From Oscheius sp. JU75 (lineage: Eukaryota > Nematoda > Chromadorea > Rhabditida > Rhabditidae), in assembly GCA_037178855.1 (NCBI GenBank), contig JASJZC010000005.1, forward strand, positions 4,960,001 through 5,024,000: DNA of 64,000 nt. Direction: 5' to 3'. Positions 52,222-62,218 of the stretch are shown one piece after another. The position numbers and the translations under genes were made by a program. The notes beneath the pieces are model-generated. The model was given only the letters and a program-made list of their open reading frames with translations. It searched no databases and was not told the origin of the DNA. How positions within the stretch are numbered: position 1 is the first letter of the stretch; every line of letters starts with the position of its first letter.

Positions 52222-54694
52222 TTAAAATACAACTCTCTGATCGATAAGTTCCACTGCTTCCGACTGTCCCATCCTCTCCAGAGCGTCTCGTACTTGAGAT
52301 ATTTTCGCCTCTGGTAGTTGCTGAACATAAATTCTCTATTCTGGAAAGTGAAAGACAAACCTCAAACTGATCGAGAAGGATCATGCTCGGACTAGAGTCC
52401 TCGTCTGAGCAGATATCGATGAGTTCGATCATGTGTTGACATCCTAGCTCGGTTGCTAAGTGCTGCCATTTAGATTCCAAGTCCAGGAGCTTTGATAGAC
52501 GTAGACGAGTAAGGTAGTCGAGGCAGCTGATGTCGTCTGTGATACATTTTAATTTGCTACGGGCACAGAGGCAAACCTTTGCAGAATGCTTTAGTTGCTT
52601 GGCGAGTTGGAGCGGAACTTCTACTAGGACCCGGTCGATCATCGAAAACCAAATGCTCTGGAGAGAGAGAACGTCTCGTTGGAGAAGAAGGCGACGATTC
52701 CGCTCGCTTTATAATTACACATGAGACACCCGTTTCAACATGAGGACGAACCGAACGACCGAACAGGGCTTCTCTGGAGGTAGGAAGATCTTTCGGAGAT
52801 GACCATTCTTGTTCCTTGGGTGGTGGAGTTACTCTGAATGACTTTTGACAAGACTAGTTTGAGAACTGACCGATAGCCTCCAATGACTCTTTGGGCAGTC
52901 TCATCGTCCCAATCCGCCAGACATTCTCCTCGCAGATTCGTCTTCTTTGGATCGGCTCCCCCATCCAACAACATTCCCAACACTACGTAATTCGCATTCT
53001 GCCTTGCCAACAAAAGAGCCGTCGCTCCACTTTTGTCCTCCACATTACAATCGGCTTCTTTCTGTAAGTTTGAGTGAAATAATCCCGTGTAGTCCTTACC
53101 TGAATAAGGAACTGAACCAGTTCTGGATCATTCATGACGACGGCGTGCATTAGTGGACTTTTACCACTTCCATCCAGTGTGTTGACCTGACAACCAGCAT
53201 CCAGAAGCATTTCGACCAAAGACAGTTTTAATCTGAGTTGTTCCAATAAAACATACTAAAAGAATGTAACCTTCTGACAGCGAGATGGAGGGCAGAATGC
53301 CCTTCGTCATTCATTTCCTCCAGAGGCAATGGGGCCTCGTCCCTTGGTTCCAGGACCTCTTTGAAAATAGCATCGTTGTAGGCATCCGCCAAGTAATGAA
53401 GAGCCTACTAGAATAAATTCCAGTTCTCTAAAAGTGTTTACCGTGTTCTCGTGTCCGTCTCTCAGTGTCACATCAGCACCATTGTTCACCAAGTAATGGA
53501 CGGAATCTGGATCGCCAGATCGAATTGCACAATGAAGAGAAGTTTGTCCTCTTTGGTTTTTCAAATTCACAACTTCTGCTTTGTCGTCGGATGGTAAGGC
53601 TGACAGCAGTGCTTTCAAGGCATAACTCTGGGTGTTTTTGGCTGCTAGATGAAGAGGACTGTACTGATTCTTCTTAGATTTCTGAGACTGGACTCACGTA
53701 TTCCCATCCGCGTCTTGGCTTTTGATGCAAGCCACGAAGGGGCGTAAAAGTGGAAGTATTTCCCCGGAACGGGAGAACTCATGAAGACAGTCTACAAGCT
53801 GACTGACAGAACGTCGCAGTTTCCTTGAACACAAGCTCTTCTAATAAATAACACATTGAAATACCTATCATTTTCAGAGTAAGTCACGGGGATTCTGACT
53901 TCTGAACCAGAACTTCTCAAACACAATTGAATCTCCTCTGCTATATTTGGCAGTCGTGGAATGACAAAAGTGACTAGCTAAAAAAAGGGATAATACTGGT
54001 GGCCGGTGGCCCCGTTATTTAAATGAGTTTTCGCGCGCTTTTTGTTTTTGCGGATTTTTGAATTTTCTTCATGATTTTGATATTTCCCACTGTTCTTCAT
54101 CATTTTTGTTGGATCGAATGAAGAAAGAAGCAAATCTAGTTTTTCACCTGCCTCAAAATAAAGTGCTTATTTACGACGTTTTTCACTCTAATCTGTATAC
54201 CTTCTGGTGCTTTCTTTATTCTGCCTCGAGTAATTATTTTGGAGAACAGAAAACGTTAGATACCAGCAGAAAATTATAAACATCAGTGGGGAATATCAAA
54301 ATCGTGAAGGAAATTCAAAAATCCGTCTAAAGAAAGAGCGCGCAAGCTGCCTGCCGAAATGTTATCAAAAAAAGGATATTTGTTAGTCTTTCCAGCTGAC
54401 CTTGTCTCTTTCTACCACGTCTTCTGCAGCGAACATGTCCTCTCCAGTAGCTAAAAGAACTTCCACTGCTTGTTCAGGAGCATGGGTCAATATTAGCCAG
54501 AATCTTTCTCCAGCTGCCGCAGTTGAAGAGCTCAACTCTTCTACAGCTAACTGCTCTCTTGTGGAAGGACTTTTAGGCCGCGAACCTATCACCTTTAAGC
54601 GTTTTTTTTTTAACATAAATTGGTTCGAAAGTATTACTTCTGTGTCTGAGAGGGATTTTGGAAGAAGATCATTGGCGAGAAGAGCATCAGGCAT
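52222..54694 (-). CDS. NF-kB p105/Relish-like protein: IPT-type dimerisation module, ankyrin repeats, death domain
   Basis: From about 54600: RLKVIGSRPKSP..GERFWLILTHAPEQAVEVLL..LVTFVIPRLPNIAEEIQLCL..VRIPVTY resembles the Rel IPT/dimerisation half (compare [26 protein letters not shown]). About six ankyrin repeats follow (QTSLHCAIRSGDPDSVHYLV; SPLMHAVVMNDPELVQFLIQ; ATALLLARQNANYVVLGMLL). The carboxyl end is a p105-type death domain (ESKWQHLATELGCQHM..MILLDQFE, then ISQVRDALERMGQSEAVELI). Stop 52222-52224. The first ATG (54694) follows an ATTTGCAG acceptor. Upstream in-phase codons to about 54890 look Rel-like (TVLRLKICFSIHIS) but lack an ATG. No DNA-recognition half is found, and IMP4 lies immediately upstream. 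The amino end is uncertain; the carboxyl half is firm. Confidence 0.75.
54030..54345. mobile_element. MITE-like element with ~60 bp terminal inverted repeats, in an intron
   Basis: Left arm 54032-54092 (starts cgcgcgcttttt, contains cggatttttgaattttcttc) and right arm 54284-54342 (ends gaaagagcgcgc) are imperfect reverse complements over about 60 bp, with a 190 bp A/T-rich interior that encodes nothing recognisable. It lies in a 425 bp intron of the p105-like gene between ERDK and LVTF. The structure fits a non-autonomous inverted-repeat transposon. I did not identify a clear target-site duplication. Confidence 0.75.
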
Positions 54695-55057
54695 CGAAAG
54701 GAACTGCAAATCAATTGACGCCTGAGCACAAGACTGGTATAAGTGGGATCAGGTGAGCTAGGAGAGTAAACAAAAGAGATATGGATTGAAAAGCAGATTT
54801 TGAGGCGAAGAACAGTCGAGCTGGTGTCAGCTGAGATTTCGAGCCGGTGGCTGAGCGCCCTCCTCTTCGATTGAGCCACTCGCGACTGTGTAAAGTCACC
54901 TTGGTGTGCCGGATCGCGGTCCGGTCATCAAAACGTCATGCGAACCTCCTCGAGACTCTCGACAATTTGTCGTCTTGACCTGGTCTTTGAAACAAATTGA
55001 AACAGTTCATAACAACGGAAACAGCCAACAACAATGTAACAAAAACCAAGTTTGGGA

Positions 55058-56221
55058 TCAATCAGCTTCTTCTTCCTCGTCGTCCGCCTTCGAGCTGAGA
55101 TACTGCTTCTTCTTGGCAGTGTTTGTGTAAGAGCGCAGAACCCATTCGTCTTCAGCAGCGTTGATATTTTCCAAGGTTCCAAGTTTGATGCAGTAAGCTG
55201 AAAGATGAAGTGTCTGCGATACTTGTGAAGACTTACGTCGCATTTCAAAACGCGGACCGACTTCTGACAACTCGAGCTCCCCACCTTCAGCGGTCTGAAA
55301 AATGTTTTGATAGGGAAGTGCGAAGTGTTACTTTGTAAGTGTGATGACGGAAAGAGATGAAGTCGTCGCTGTTCGAAAATGTCATAACTCGCTTGGAGGA
55401 ACTTTTCGGTACTGGGAACAGAAACTTTAGAATGCTCGTAAACTGAAAATTGCTAATTTGGCTGTGCAGATAATAAAAACAGACTCTAATTCCCAGCTTC
55501 GTATTCAGATTATTGAAGATCAGATGAGGATATTGTTCACTGACAGCCTCTCTATCCGGAATATCGTGTCTCATAACAACATTGCTGAGCGTGAAATAAG
55601 CTGTAGGTCCGAAGGGCAAATGACAGACGACCATTCCGTCAGGCTGTCCGCGTGTTTCGGTGAGAAGAATAAAATCAGTTACCTAAGGAATGCGGTATGT
55701 GGGAACAAATAGATAAGCCTACATCATTCGATCGACAAGCCTGTACAAGCTGCTTCACATCGTAATGTCCACGATTTATACGCTGTGCGTTGGGAAAGAT
55801 CAGTTTCATTTCCTACAAAAGCCTTAAGTTGTAGACTAAACCGATATCATACCTTTGAAAAGACTTTCAGTTTGCTGGAAGGGTCTCTACTGGTCGAGAT
55901 GACAATTTTTGGATCGCGAGAACCGGCCCATCTGTACTCATCGTCGATAGTTTGTGTCTAAACGCTACTTATGAAAGGATAGATCAATATATACCTGTCC
56001 TCCCCATTCTGAGCCCTTAGCAAGTGCCACAGCTTCCTTTCTTAGAGAGGCATCCACTTTTCTGAAGAAGGAGAAGCTTGTAAGATAATTTTGAACACAT
56101 ACTTGTTATTCTCCAGGGCATCGCGAATCTTTTCTCTTTTTTCCTCGATTGTCTTCTGTTTTTCTTCGAGCGATTTCCTGAAGATGAATTCTCGCCGGAG
56201 CCTGCTCTCACGTCGGAGCAT
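55058..56221 (-). CDS. imp-4: U3 snoRNP protein IMP4 (Brix domain)
   Basis: Nucleolar Brix-domain protein needed for 18S rRNA processing. Start MLRRESRLRREFIFRKSLEE matches the IMP4 amino end (MLRREARLRREYLYRKA). The Brix core is clear: DPKIVISTSRDPSSKL region, MVVCHLPFGPTAYFTLSNVV, MRHDIPDREAVSEQYPHLIF, LFPVPKSSSKRVMTFSNSDD, FISFRHHTYK, and ELSEVGPRFEMR. It ends with EDEWVLRSYTNTAKKKQYLS and an acidic tail; stop at 55058-55060. About 290-300 residues, the usual length. Introns 35-45 bp. It is the upstream member of a possible two-gene unit with the p105-like gene. Confidence 0.95.
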
Positions 56222-56595
56222 GACTCTAAATAAGTCTAGTGAAAGTTCATATAAAAGCAAGAAAGTTAAGAAAAAGCGAGCTTTTTTTATTGGGCAAATG
56301 CTGCACGTTTTTGAGTTGGCTACGAAAAATGCGTGCAGCAAGAAATTGTACAGTGCTGATATTTCCAAAAATCAACACTCCGCTATTGGAGAATGGTGAA
56401 AAAACGACGCAGGTAAACAATTCGCTGTCGCTAGAGGGCAGAAACAAGATGAAAATTATGAAGGAGTGCTTGCAGTACAGTGCAAAAATTTGAAATTATA
56501 CTTCAAGATATACTGTAGATACTGTTCTTGAGAAGTTTGCTGTTTTTGCGTTGCAGAGGTTTCCGATTGTAATCATACGGATTTTTTCAGGGACA
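56222..56595. other. Divergent promoter region IMP4 / glutamate carrier
   Basis: Holds both promoters. A TTTTTTCAG acceptor lies five bases before the carrier ATG. No exon seen. Confidence 0.4.
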
Positions 56596-57752
56596 ATGGA
56601 CGTCGACGAGCTCGGTTTTGTTGGGCCGTCGGTTGTTGCCAAACCGAGTGTACAGCTGCTGCCCAAAATCCTGAATGGAGGAATCGCCGGTTAGCCACGC
56701 ACAACTATCTCTTCTTATTGATGTTTCAGGGATTGTTGGCGTATCGTGTGTATTCCCGCTCGATCTAGTCAAAACACGCCTGCAGAGCCAGAAAGGAGTC
56801 TCAAAATACACTGGAATACTGGACTGCTTCCACAAAACGATCGCACAGGCTGGCCCAACACGCTTTCAGCAGTTCCGGTCTCTGTACCAAGGAGCATCTG
56901 TCAATATTCTTCTCATCACACCAGAAAAGGCGATCAAACTAGTAGCCAACGATGGTATGTCTGGCATATTACACACTTACCCATGTTTTCAGTTTTCCGC
57001 CATGCTCTCAAAAAAGAGAATGAATCACTCTCAAACATTCGGTAATCATTGTATCTGACAAGTAACTGCAAGCTTTAAGAGGAATTCTGGCTGGTGCCTG
57101 TGCTGGATTTTGTCAAATAGTGATAACAACACCAATGGAACTTCTCAAAATTCGTATGCAGCAGGCCACACAACGTGTGAGTGCAAGAAAACTCGTCTTA
57201 GGTTCGTCTATCTTGTTCTGCCTTATCGACAATTTCTTGATTTCTTGAAAACTGATGGACTACGTGGACTTTACAAAGGATTGAGACCCACCATGGCCCG
57301 CGATGTCACTTTTTCCGCCATTTACTTTCCCCTTTTTGCTGAGCTGGATTCATGGGGACCGCGAAAGAAGGATAATTCTGGTATGTTTCTACTCTTTCCT
57401 ACAAGAGTTTTTGTTTTCAGGCGATGCCGTTTTCTGGGCAAGTTTTCTCGCCGGATTGTCAGCCGGTGCTATTGCTTCATTTTCTGTCACCCCACTCGAT
57501 GTCATCAAAACCCGACTTCAGTCCGCCACAGCCACTGATAAGAGGTAAACCTTTCTTGTAGGTGTTTACTGCTATTTCAGCATATGGAATACGTTCATGT
57601 CCATTTTGTCGACTGAGGGTCCATTTGCGCTCTTCAAGGGAGCAGCATGCCGAACTATGGTAATGGCCCCGCTTTTTGGAATAGCACAAACAGTCTATTA
57701 TATTGGAGTAGCTGAAAAAATGCTTCAGCGCGAAAAATCCCAACGAGTGTAA
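56596..57752 (+). CDS. Mitochondrial glutamate carrier (SLC25A22/A18 type)
   Basis: Inner-membrane carrier importing glutamate with a proton. Three SLC25 repeats with PxD/ExxK/R signatures: FPLDLVKTRLQSQKG, TTPMELLKIRMQQA, TPLDVIKTRLQS. Subfamily marks of the glutamate carrier are KILNGGIAGIVGVSCVFPLD, YQGASVNILLITPEKAIKL, RDVTFSAIYFPLFAEL, and RTMVMAPLFGIAQTVYYIGV, close to human SLC25A22. Six or so short introns; stop at 57750-57752. About 315 residues. The next gene, P5C reductase, starts 126 bp downstream immediately after a CTTTCAG acceptor, so co-transcription is likely. Confidence 0.93.
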
Positions 57753-57878
57753 ATTTTCGACCTTTGTCATTTTTCACGTTTTTTTCGTCCGCATAAACAT
57801 CCCGTTTTGAACATTCTATTGTTGTGAAGTTAGTCTTTCATCTATCACTCGAAGTCGTCGATTTTTCTATGCTTTCAG

Positions 57879-58922
57879 ATGGTTTGCTTCGAAACGCTAG
57901 CGGTCGAAATAGACTGCGCTCCAAAAATACTGTTCATAGGTGGAGGAAATATGGCAGAGGCCATCATTGATGGATGCATTAAATCCGGTAGTTTCAAAGT
58001 CATCTCTTCATCTAATAGATTACGCAGGTTTTTTGAAACACGATCATGTGGCTGTAACTACAAAAACGGAGGCCAGTGCCAATAAATGGCTCAAGAAGGG
58101 AATCACGCAGGTATCCACAACCAACTCGGACATCATCAACATACTGGGCTCATGTAGTTATTTTTTTTTTTTGCAAGCCCAATCCATTTCAAGGTGTTAT
58201 CGTACTCGCTGTAAAACCGCATCTTCGACATGACGTTTTCAAAGATCTTGCCAATGCTCGGTTAGCTGGCGTGCCGCTGATCATTTCTCTGATGGCTGGG
58301 ATCAAGACGTCTATTTTGGAACACGAGTTGGCAGAAGTTGGTTACAAAAGGTAGTCAATTAGAACCAAATCAGAATAACAAATATAGACATGTTCTCCGT
58401 CTAATGCCTAATACACCGGCTTCAATCTCTGCTGGCTCTACCTTACTGGCCAGGAGTCACAACGTAGCACCTCCTCTGGTTTGTGCTTCAAAAATCTAAA
58501 ATGTTTTTATAGATTCAACTGACCAAGAAGCTCGCTGAATCGGTCGGAAAATGCACTGAGGTAGATGAAAGATATTATAACGCTGCAGCTGCAATCTCTG
58601 GATGCGGCCCAGCCTGGGCGTTTATGTTCATCGAATCTCTTGCCGATGGCGGTGTTTCAGCCGGTGTCCCAAGAAGTGAAGCCATGCAACTAGCTGCCCA
58701 AACGGTCATGGTTGGTTATATTTCTCAAAAGAAATGTAAAACTCCTAGGGTGCGGCTAAGCTGGTACTAGAAACAGGAGAGCATCCAGGACTGCTCAAGG
58801 ATCGCGTATGTTCTCCAGGTGGAACTACCATCACAGGAGTGCGAAAACTAGAAAGTGCTGGGTTCCGTTCAGCAGTTATCGAGGCTGTCATAGCCGCTGC
58901 TGACAGGGCAGATCAGATGTAA
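57879..58922 (+). CDS. pycr: Pyrroline-5-carboxylate reductase
   Basis: Last step of proline synthesis: NAD(P)H-dependent reduction of P5C. Dinucleotide-binding start [20 protein letters not shown]; then [40 protein letters not shown], and the P5CR signature [20 protein letters not shown]. The end [15 protein letters not shown] is also conserved. The frame is kept only if a 40 bp intron (GTAG..TTTCAAG) joins ILGSC to VIVLAVKP near 58154-58193. Stop 58920-58922. About 290 residues. The ATG directly abuts a CTTTCAG acceptor, as expected for a trans-spliced downstream cistron. Confidence 0.94.
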
Positions 58923-58966
58923 AAACAACTTCATAACAAACAACGAATAAAAAAATCCATACCAGA

Positions 58967-60104
58967 CTAAGAATTTGTAGTATTCAAGAAATTGACAAAA
59001 AGACACGCTATTCTCTGCGAATTTTCTACTGGATGAGTCTTCGACATTGTTATAAATTGCCGTCTAAGACGCGAGAGTTCGGCTACAGACCTTATCCTTG
59101 TGAAGATTACCTTGAAAAAGATATTACTGTGATTGACGGAGAGTTACCTGATTGTTCCCACTATCCACAGGCGGAATGATGATAGGCTGTCCTACACTGC
59201 CGTATTTTTGACCCTGTACAACGACATTCACGACTTCCTGCGTTATTCTGTCGAGTTCGTGAAGAAAATTTGTCGGAGCAAGTGGAACAACCTGGGTGCT
59301 CTGGTTCTCTGTCAAGGGAATTCCCTGAAAAATAATAAAATGGCGAAAAAAAAGTAAGTTTACCTCACAAAGCCAGTTATAAATTTCCTCAAAGGGAACA
59401 TCGGCTATTCGAGGAGCTGGATAGTCGAGATCTAGTGTCATATCGTCTATTTGGTCTGCGTCTATTTTTCTGAATAAATATTGGACGAAACAAAAGTGGA
59501 GCTTTACTTCTCTGATTTGCCAACTTTCACCTCAAACAAAGGCGAATCCCAGCGGTTTTTTGCTAGAGGCATTTCGTACCTCATTATCAGCGCTTTCACC
59601 AACTCTTGGCCGTACCTTTAAAAAAAGTTTGCGCATAAAACAGTCAAGTAAACCTTGTATATTCGCCTTTCAACGAGTCTAGCCACAAACAAGCAGATTC
59701 ATTGGCCGCGCAGTGAAGTACTCCGTATGTCGTTTTTGCCAGTTTGCCTGCCAAAAAAAGCTCGTATCTGTACCCTGAAACATGTTGAAAGGGAGCCTAT
59801 AAAAACGGACCCTTTATGTAGTTCATCCCGTCGCAAATAACTATGGAATTTTTGCTAGAGAGCTTTTGCACGAGAGATCGTATAAAGGAGCGATGGTCTT
59901 TTTCCTGAAAACGCAAAGATCATGTCGGTTGACAGTAGCGCAAACCTTCTGTGAATCCAAAAACACACTTCTCGAGAAAACAGAACTGTTCTCATCGCTA
60001 ATTACCGTTGCTTCCTTGCCCCTTTCTTGGAAATAATGGACGAGTCTGCTGACTATGGTCGACTTCCCAGAAGACGGATGGCCAGTGACGAGAAGAAACG
60101 GCAT
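58967..60104 (-). CDS. kti-12: KTI12 (Elongator/tRNA-modification ATPase)
   Basis: P-loop protein that binds tRNA and Elongator and is needed for wobble-uridine modification. Walker A in MPFLLVTGHPSSGKSTIV; a NRWDSPLFEVKV block (compare NRWDRPLFTLVG), DADQIDDMTLDLDYPAPRIA, PLAPTNFLHELDRITQEVVN (compare SGSFLHQLDQVTSQVL), and the ending AELSRLRRQFITMSKTHP (compare AELSRLRRQFISYTKMHP). The last intron near 59115-59151 joins NNQ to the terminal exon; its acceptor is approximate. Stop 58967-58969, only 44 bp from the convergent P5C reductase stop. About 280-290 residues. Confidence 0.93.
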
Positions 60105-60302
60105 CGTCTGCTGAAAATTTTCTTGCTAAAGGTGAATTGAGAAAGTGATGGAGCTCCATAGTGACAAGACAAGGTTCTTTGAAAATTTCGCCTACGCAAT
60201 TGCGTTCTTGAAGTTATTTTTGGTTTCACGCTTCTTCTCCTTTCCTTTTCTTTTCATCAGCTACAAAACTCTTCTTTATTACGATACACTTTGTTTTTTC
60301 AG

Positions 60303-61142
60303 ATGTCACTCCTAGGAAATGCTAGCCGATGTTTTGCGCCACTCTGCAGAGCAATTACCACCACGAGTCCAGCTACAAGCAGGTACGATCCACGCGTTTT
60401 TCGAGATCCTATCACTGATGTGAAACAGGTACTTTCCCTTCTTTCCTTGCGTATTGCTCTTTGCAGTTATCCGAAAAGCTGAATAGTGATGACGATCGGA
60501 ACTTTTTGTACATCAAAGCAATGAAGAGTGATGACACACCAGTTTTCTATCGAGACCACGTGGTAAATTGTATTTTTTTCAAGTCAATCTGTTTATTTCA
60601 GGTCGATAAGCTTATTAGAGTGTCAATGCTCGTCGGAGACAAAGAAACGACCAAAAAACACGTCTATGCAGCCTTGGAAATTATCAAAAGACGTCAATAC
60701 AAGGCTTGGCTCAAAGCATCAGACGAAGAAAAGGCACGGCTGCTTCTTTTTCTAATGCAATAGTTTCTTCAGAGTACAATAGAGCTGGATCCATTCGTCG
60801 TTGCTCGTACAGCTCTAAGAAACTGTTGGCCGTTGATGAAACTTCAGGGCGTAACGCGTGGAGGAACAACCTATCAAGTTCCGTTCCCGATTGAGGACGA
60901 GGAAGCTGAATTTCGGGCTATGAAAATGATGAGAGATATTTGCAGACAACGTGCTGCTCATGGCGAGACCCATTTTAAGTGAGCTGGTTTTATTTTCTTC
61001 ATTATTCAGTTAATTATAGAGACATTCTTGCTAACGAGTTGCTGGCCGCCTATCAAAATGAAGGTTTGACCATTCAAGCTAAGCAGGAACTACACAAGAC
61101 TTGTGAAGCCAATCGCGCCTACGCTCATTATAGAGGATAACA
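60303..61142 (+). CDS. mrps-7: Mitochondrial small ribosomal subunit protein uS7m (MRPS7)
   Basis: rRNA-binding protein of the mitochondrial small subunit. Start [20 protein letters not shown] looks like a targeting sequence and follows directly after TTTTTCAG. uS7m features: [73 protein letters not shown], and an ending [12 protein letters not shown] like human MAEANRALAHYRWW. One intron (60734-60772, 39 bp) appears to be GC-AG: without it the frame stops, and removing it joins DEEK to STIELDPF in register with the human protein. About 230 residues. VTI1 starts 128 bp downstream. Confidence 0.93.
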
Positions 61143-61270
61143 TGTTCACATTTTATAGCTTTGTTTCGTTTGTGTTATGAATTCTTGTTTTCTGCACCTA
61201 TTCTTTAACTACGAGCTATGGCCTCTTATTATACCGAGCACATTTTGTCTTCGTTTTATACTTTATTCAG

Positions 61271-62134
61271 ATGATCGAAATGGGAGACCTCGGCTCATCA
61301 AAAATGACAATAACAACTTTAGCAGAATTTGAGCAGCAGTATTCGATCCAAACAGCCGAGGCTTGTTCTATTTCAACTTTTGAAATTAGATAATTTCCAG
61401 ATAACTTCCAAGATTGGTCGACTATCGCAGCTCCCAGCATCGGAGAGACCATCAGCTGTGCAAGCAGTGCAGCGACTTCTGACGGACGTAGCAGAGCTAC
61501 TGGAACAGATGGAATTGGCTGTTAGAGATCTACCTGCTGGGAGCTCCGAAAGGGCCAAATACGAACTGCGTGTCAGAAGCTACTACTCCGACAAGAAACA
61601 ACTTGATTCGGAGCTGGAGAAAGCTGTACATCGTCTGAGAGAAGGTGCTGATCGCGAAGAACTACTCGCCTTTGACGAGGCCGTCCAAATCGATCAACAG
61701 GAAGACATGCTTATTGCTAACACGGAACGGCTGGAAAGATCGTACGTTTCTTGTTCATTTCTAGGCTACAATAATCTTGTTTCAGTAATCGCAAACTGCA
61801 GGACGCCTATCGAATGGCTGTCGAGACGGAACAGGTCGGTTCGACTACAGATGATTTCGCATAATGGCGATTTTGTAGATAGGAACTGAAGTCTTGGGAA
61901 ATCTGTCTTCACAACGAGAAACGATCAGCCGAGCACGGGAAAGAATGCGCGAGGCAGATGCCGATCTAACAAGGAGTAACAGGATGCTCAACACCATGAT
62001 TCGAAGGTTTCTTTCGTCGTTACAATCTCCATATCCCTTTCAGAGTCATACAAAACCGTCTTCTTCTACTGATTGTAGCTGTATTTATGATGTTCTCACT
62101 ACTTTTCTTAATCTATCGCTCACTTTCGCACTAG
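61271..62134 (+). CDS. vti-1: VTI1 SNARE (Qb, Golgi/endosome)
   Basis: Qb-SNARE for Golgi, endosome and vacuole fusion. An amino three-helix region (TTLAEFEQQYSIQTAEITSK; LLEQMELAVRDLPAGSSERA; LRVRSYYSDKKQLDSEL) precedes the SNARE motif (TEVLGNLSSQRETISRARER, then DADLTRSNRMLNTMIRR with the central Asp/Asn layer region) and a carboxyl TM anchor (NRLLLLIVAVFMMFSLLFLI). Stop 62132-62134. Introns are short, including one near 61357-61400 after QTAE. About 225 residues, normal for VTI1A/B. The ATG abuts an ATTCAG acceptor after MRPS7, suggesting a downstream cistron. Confidence 0.92.
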
Positions 62135-62218
62135 TCATCCCCGGTTTTATACAAGAAGACGCCAAAATAATTTATTCTTTTTACACAATATCTGTACAGA
62201 TTCGAATGAACCTATTCT

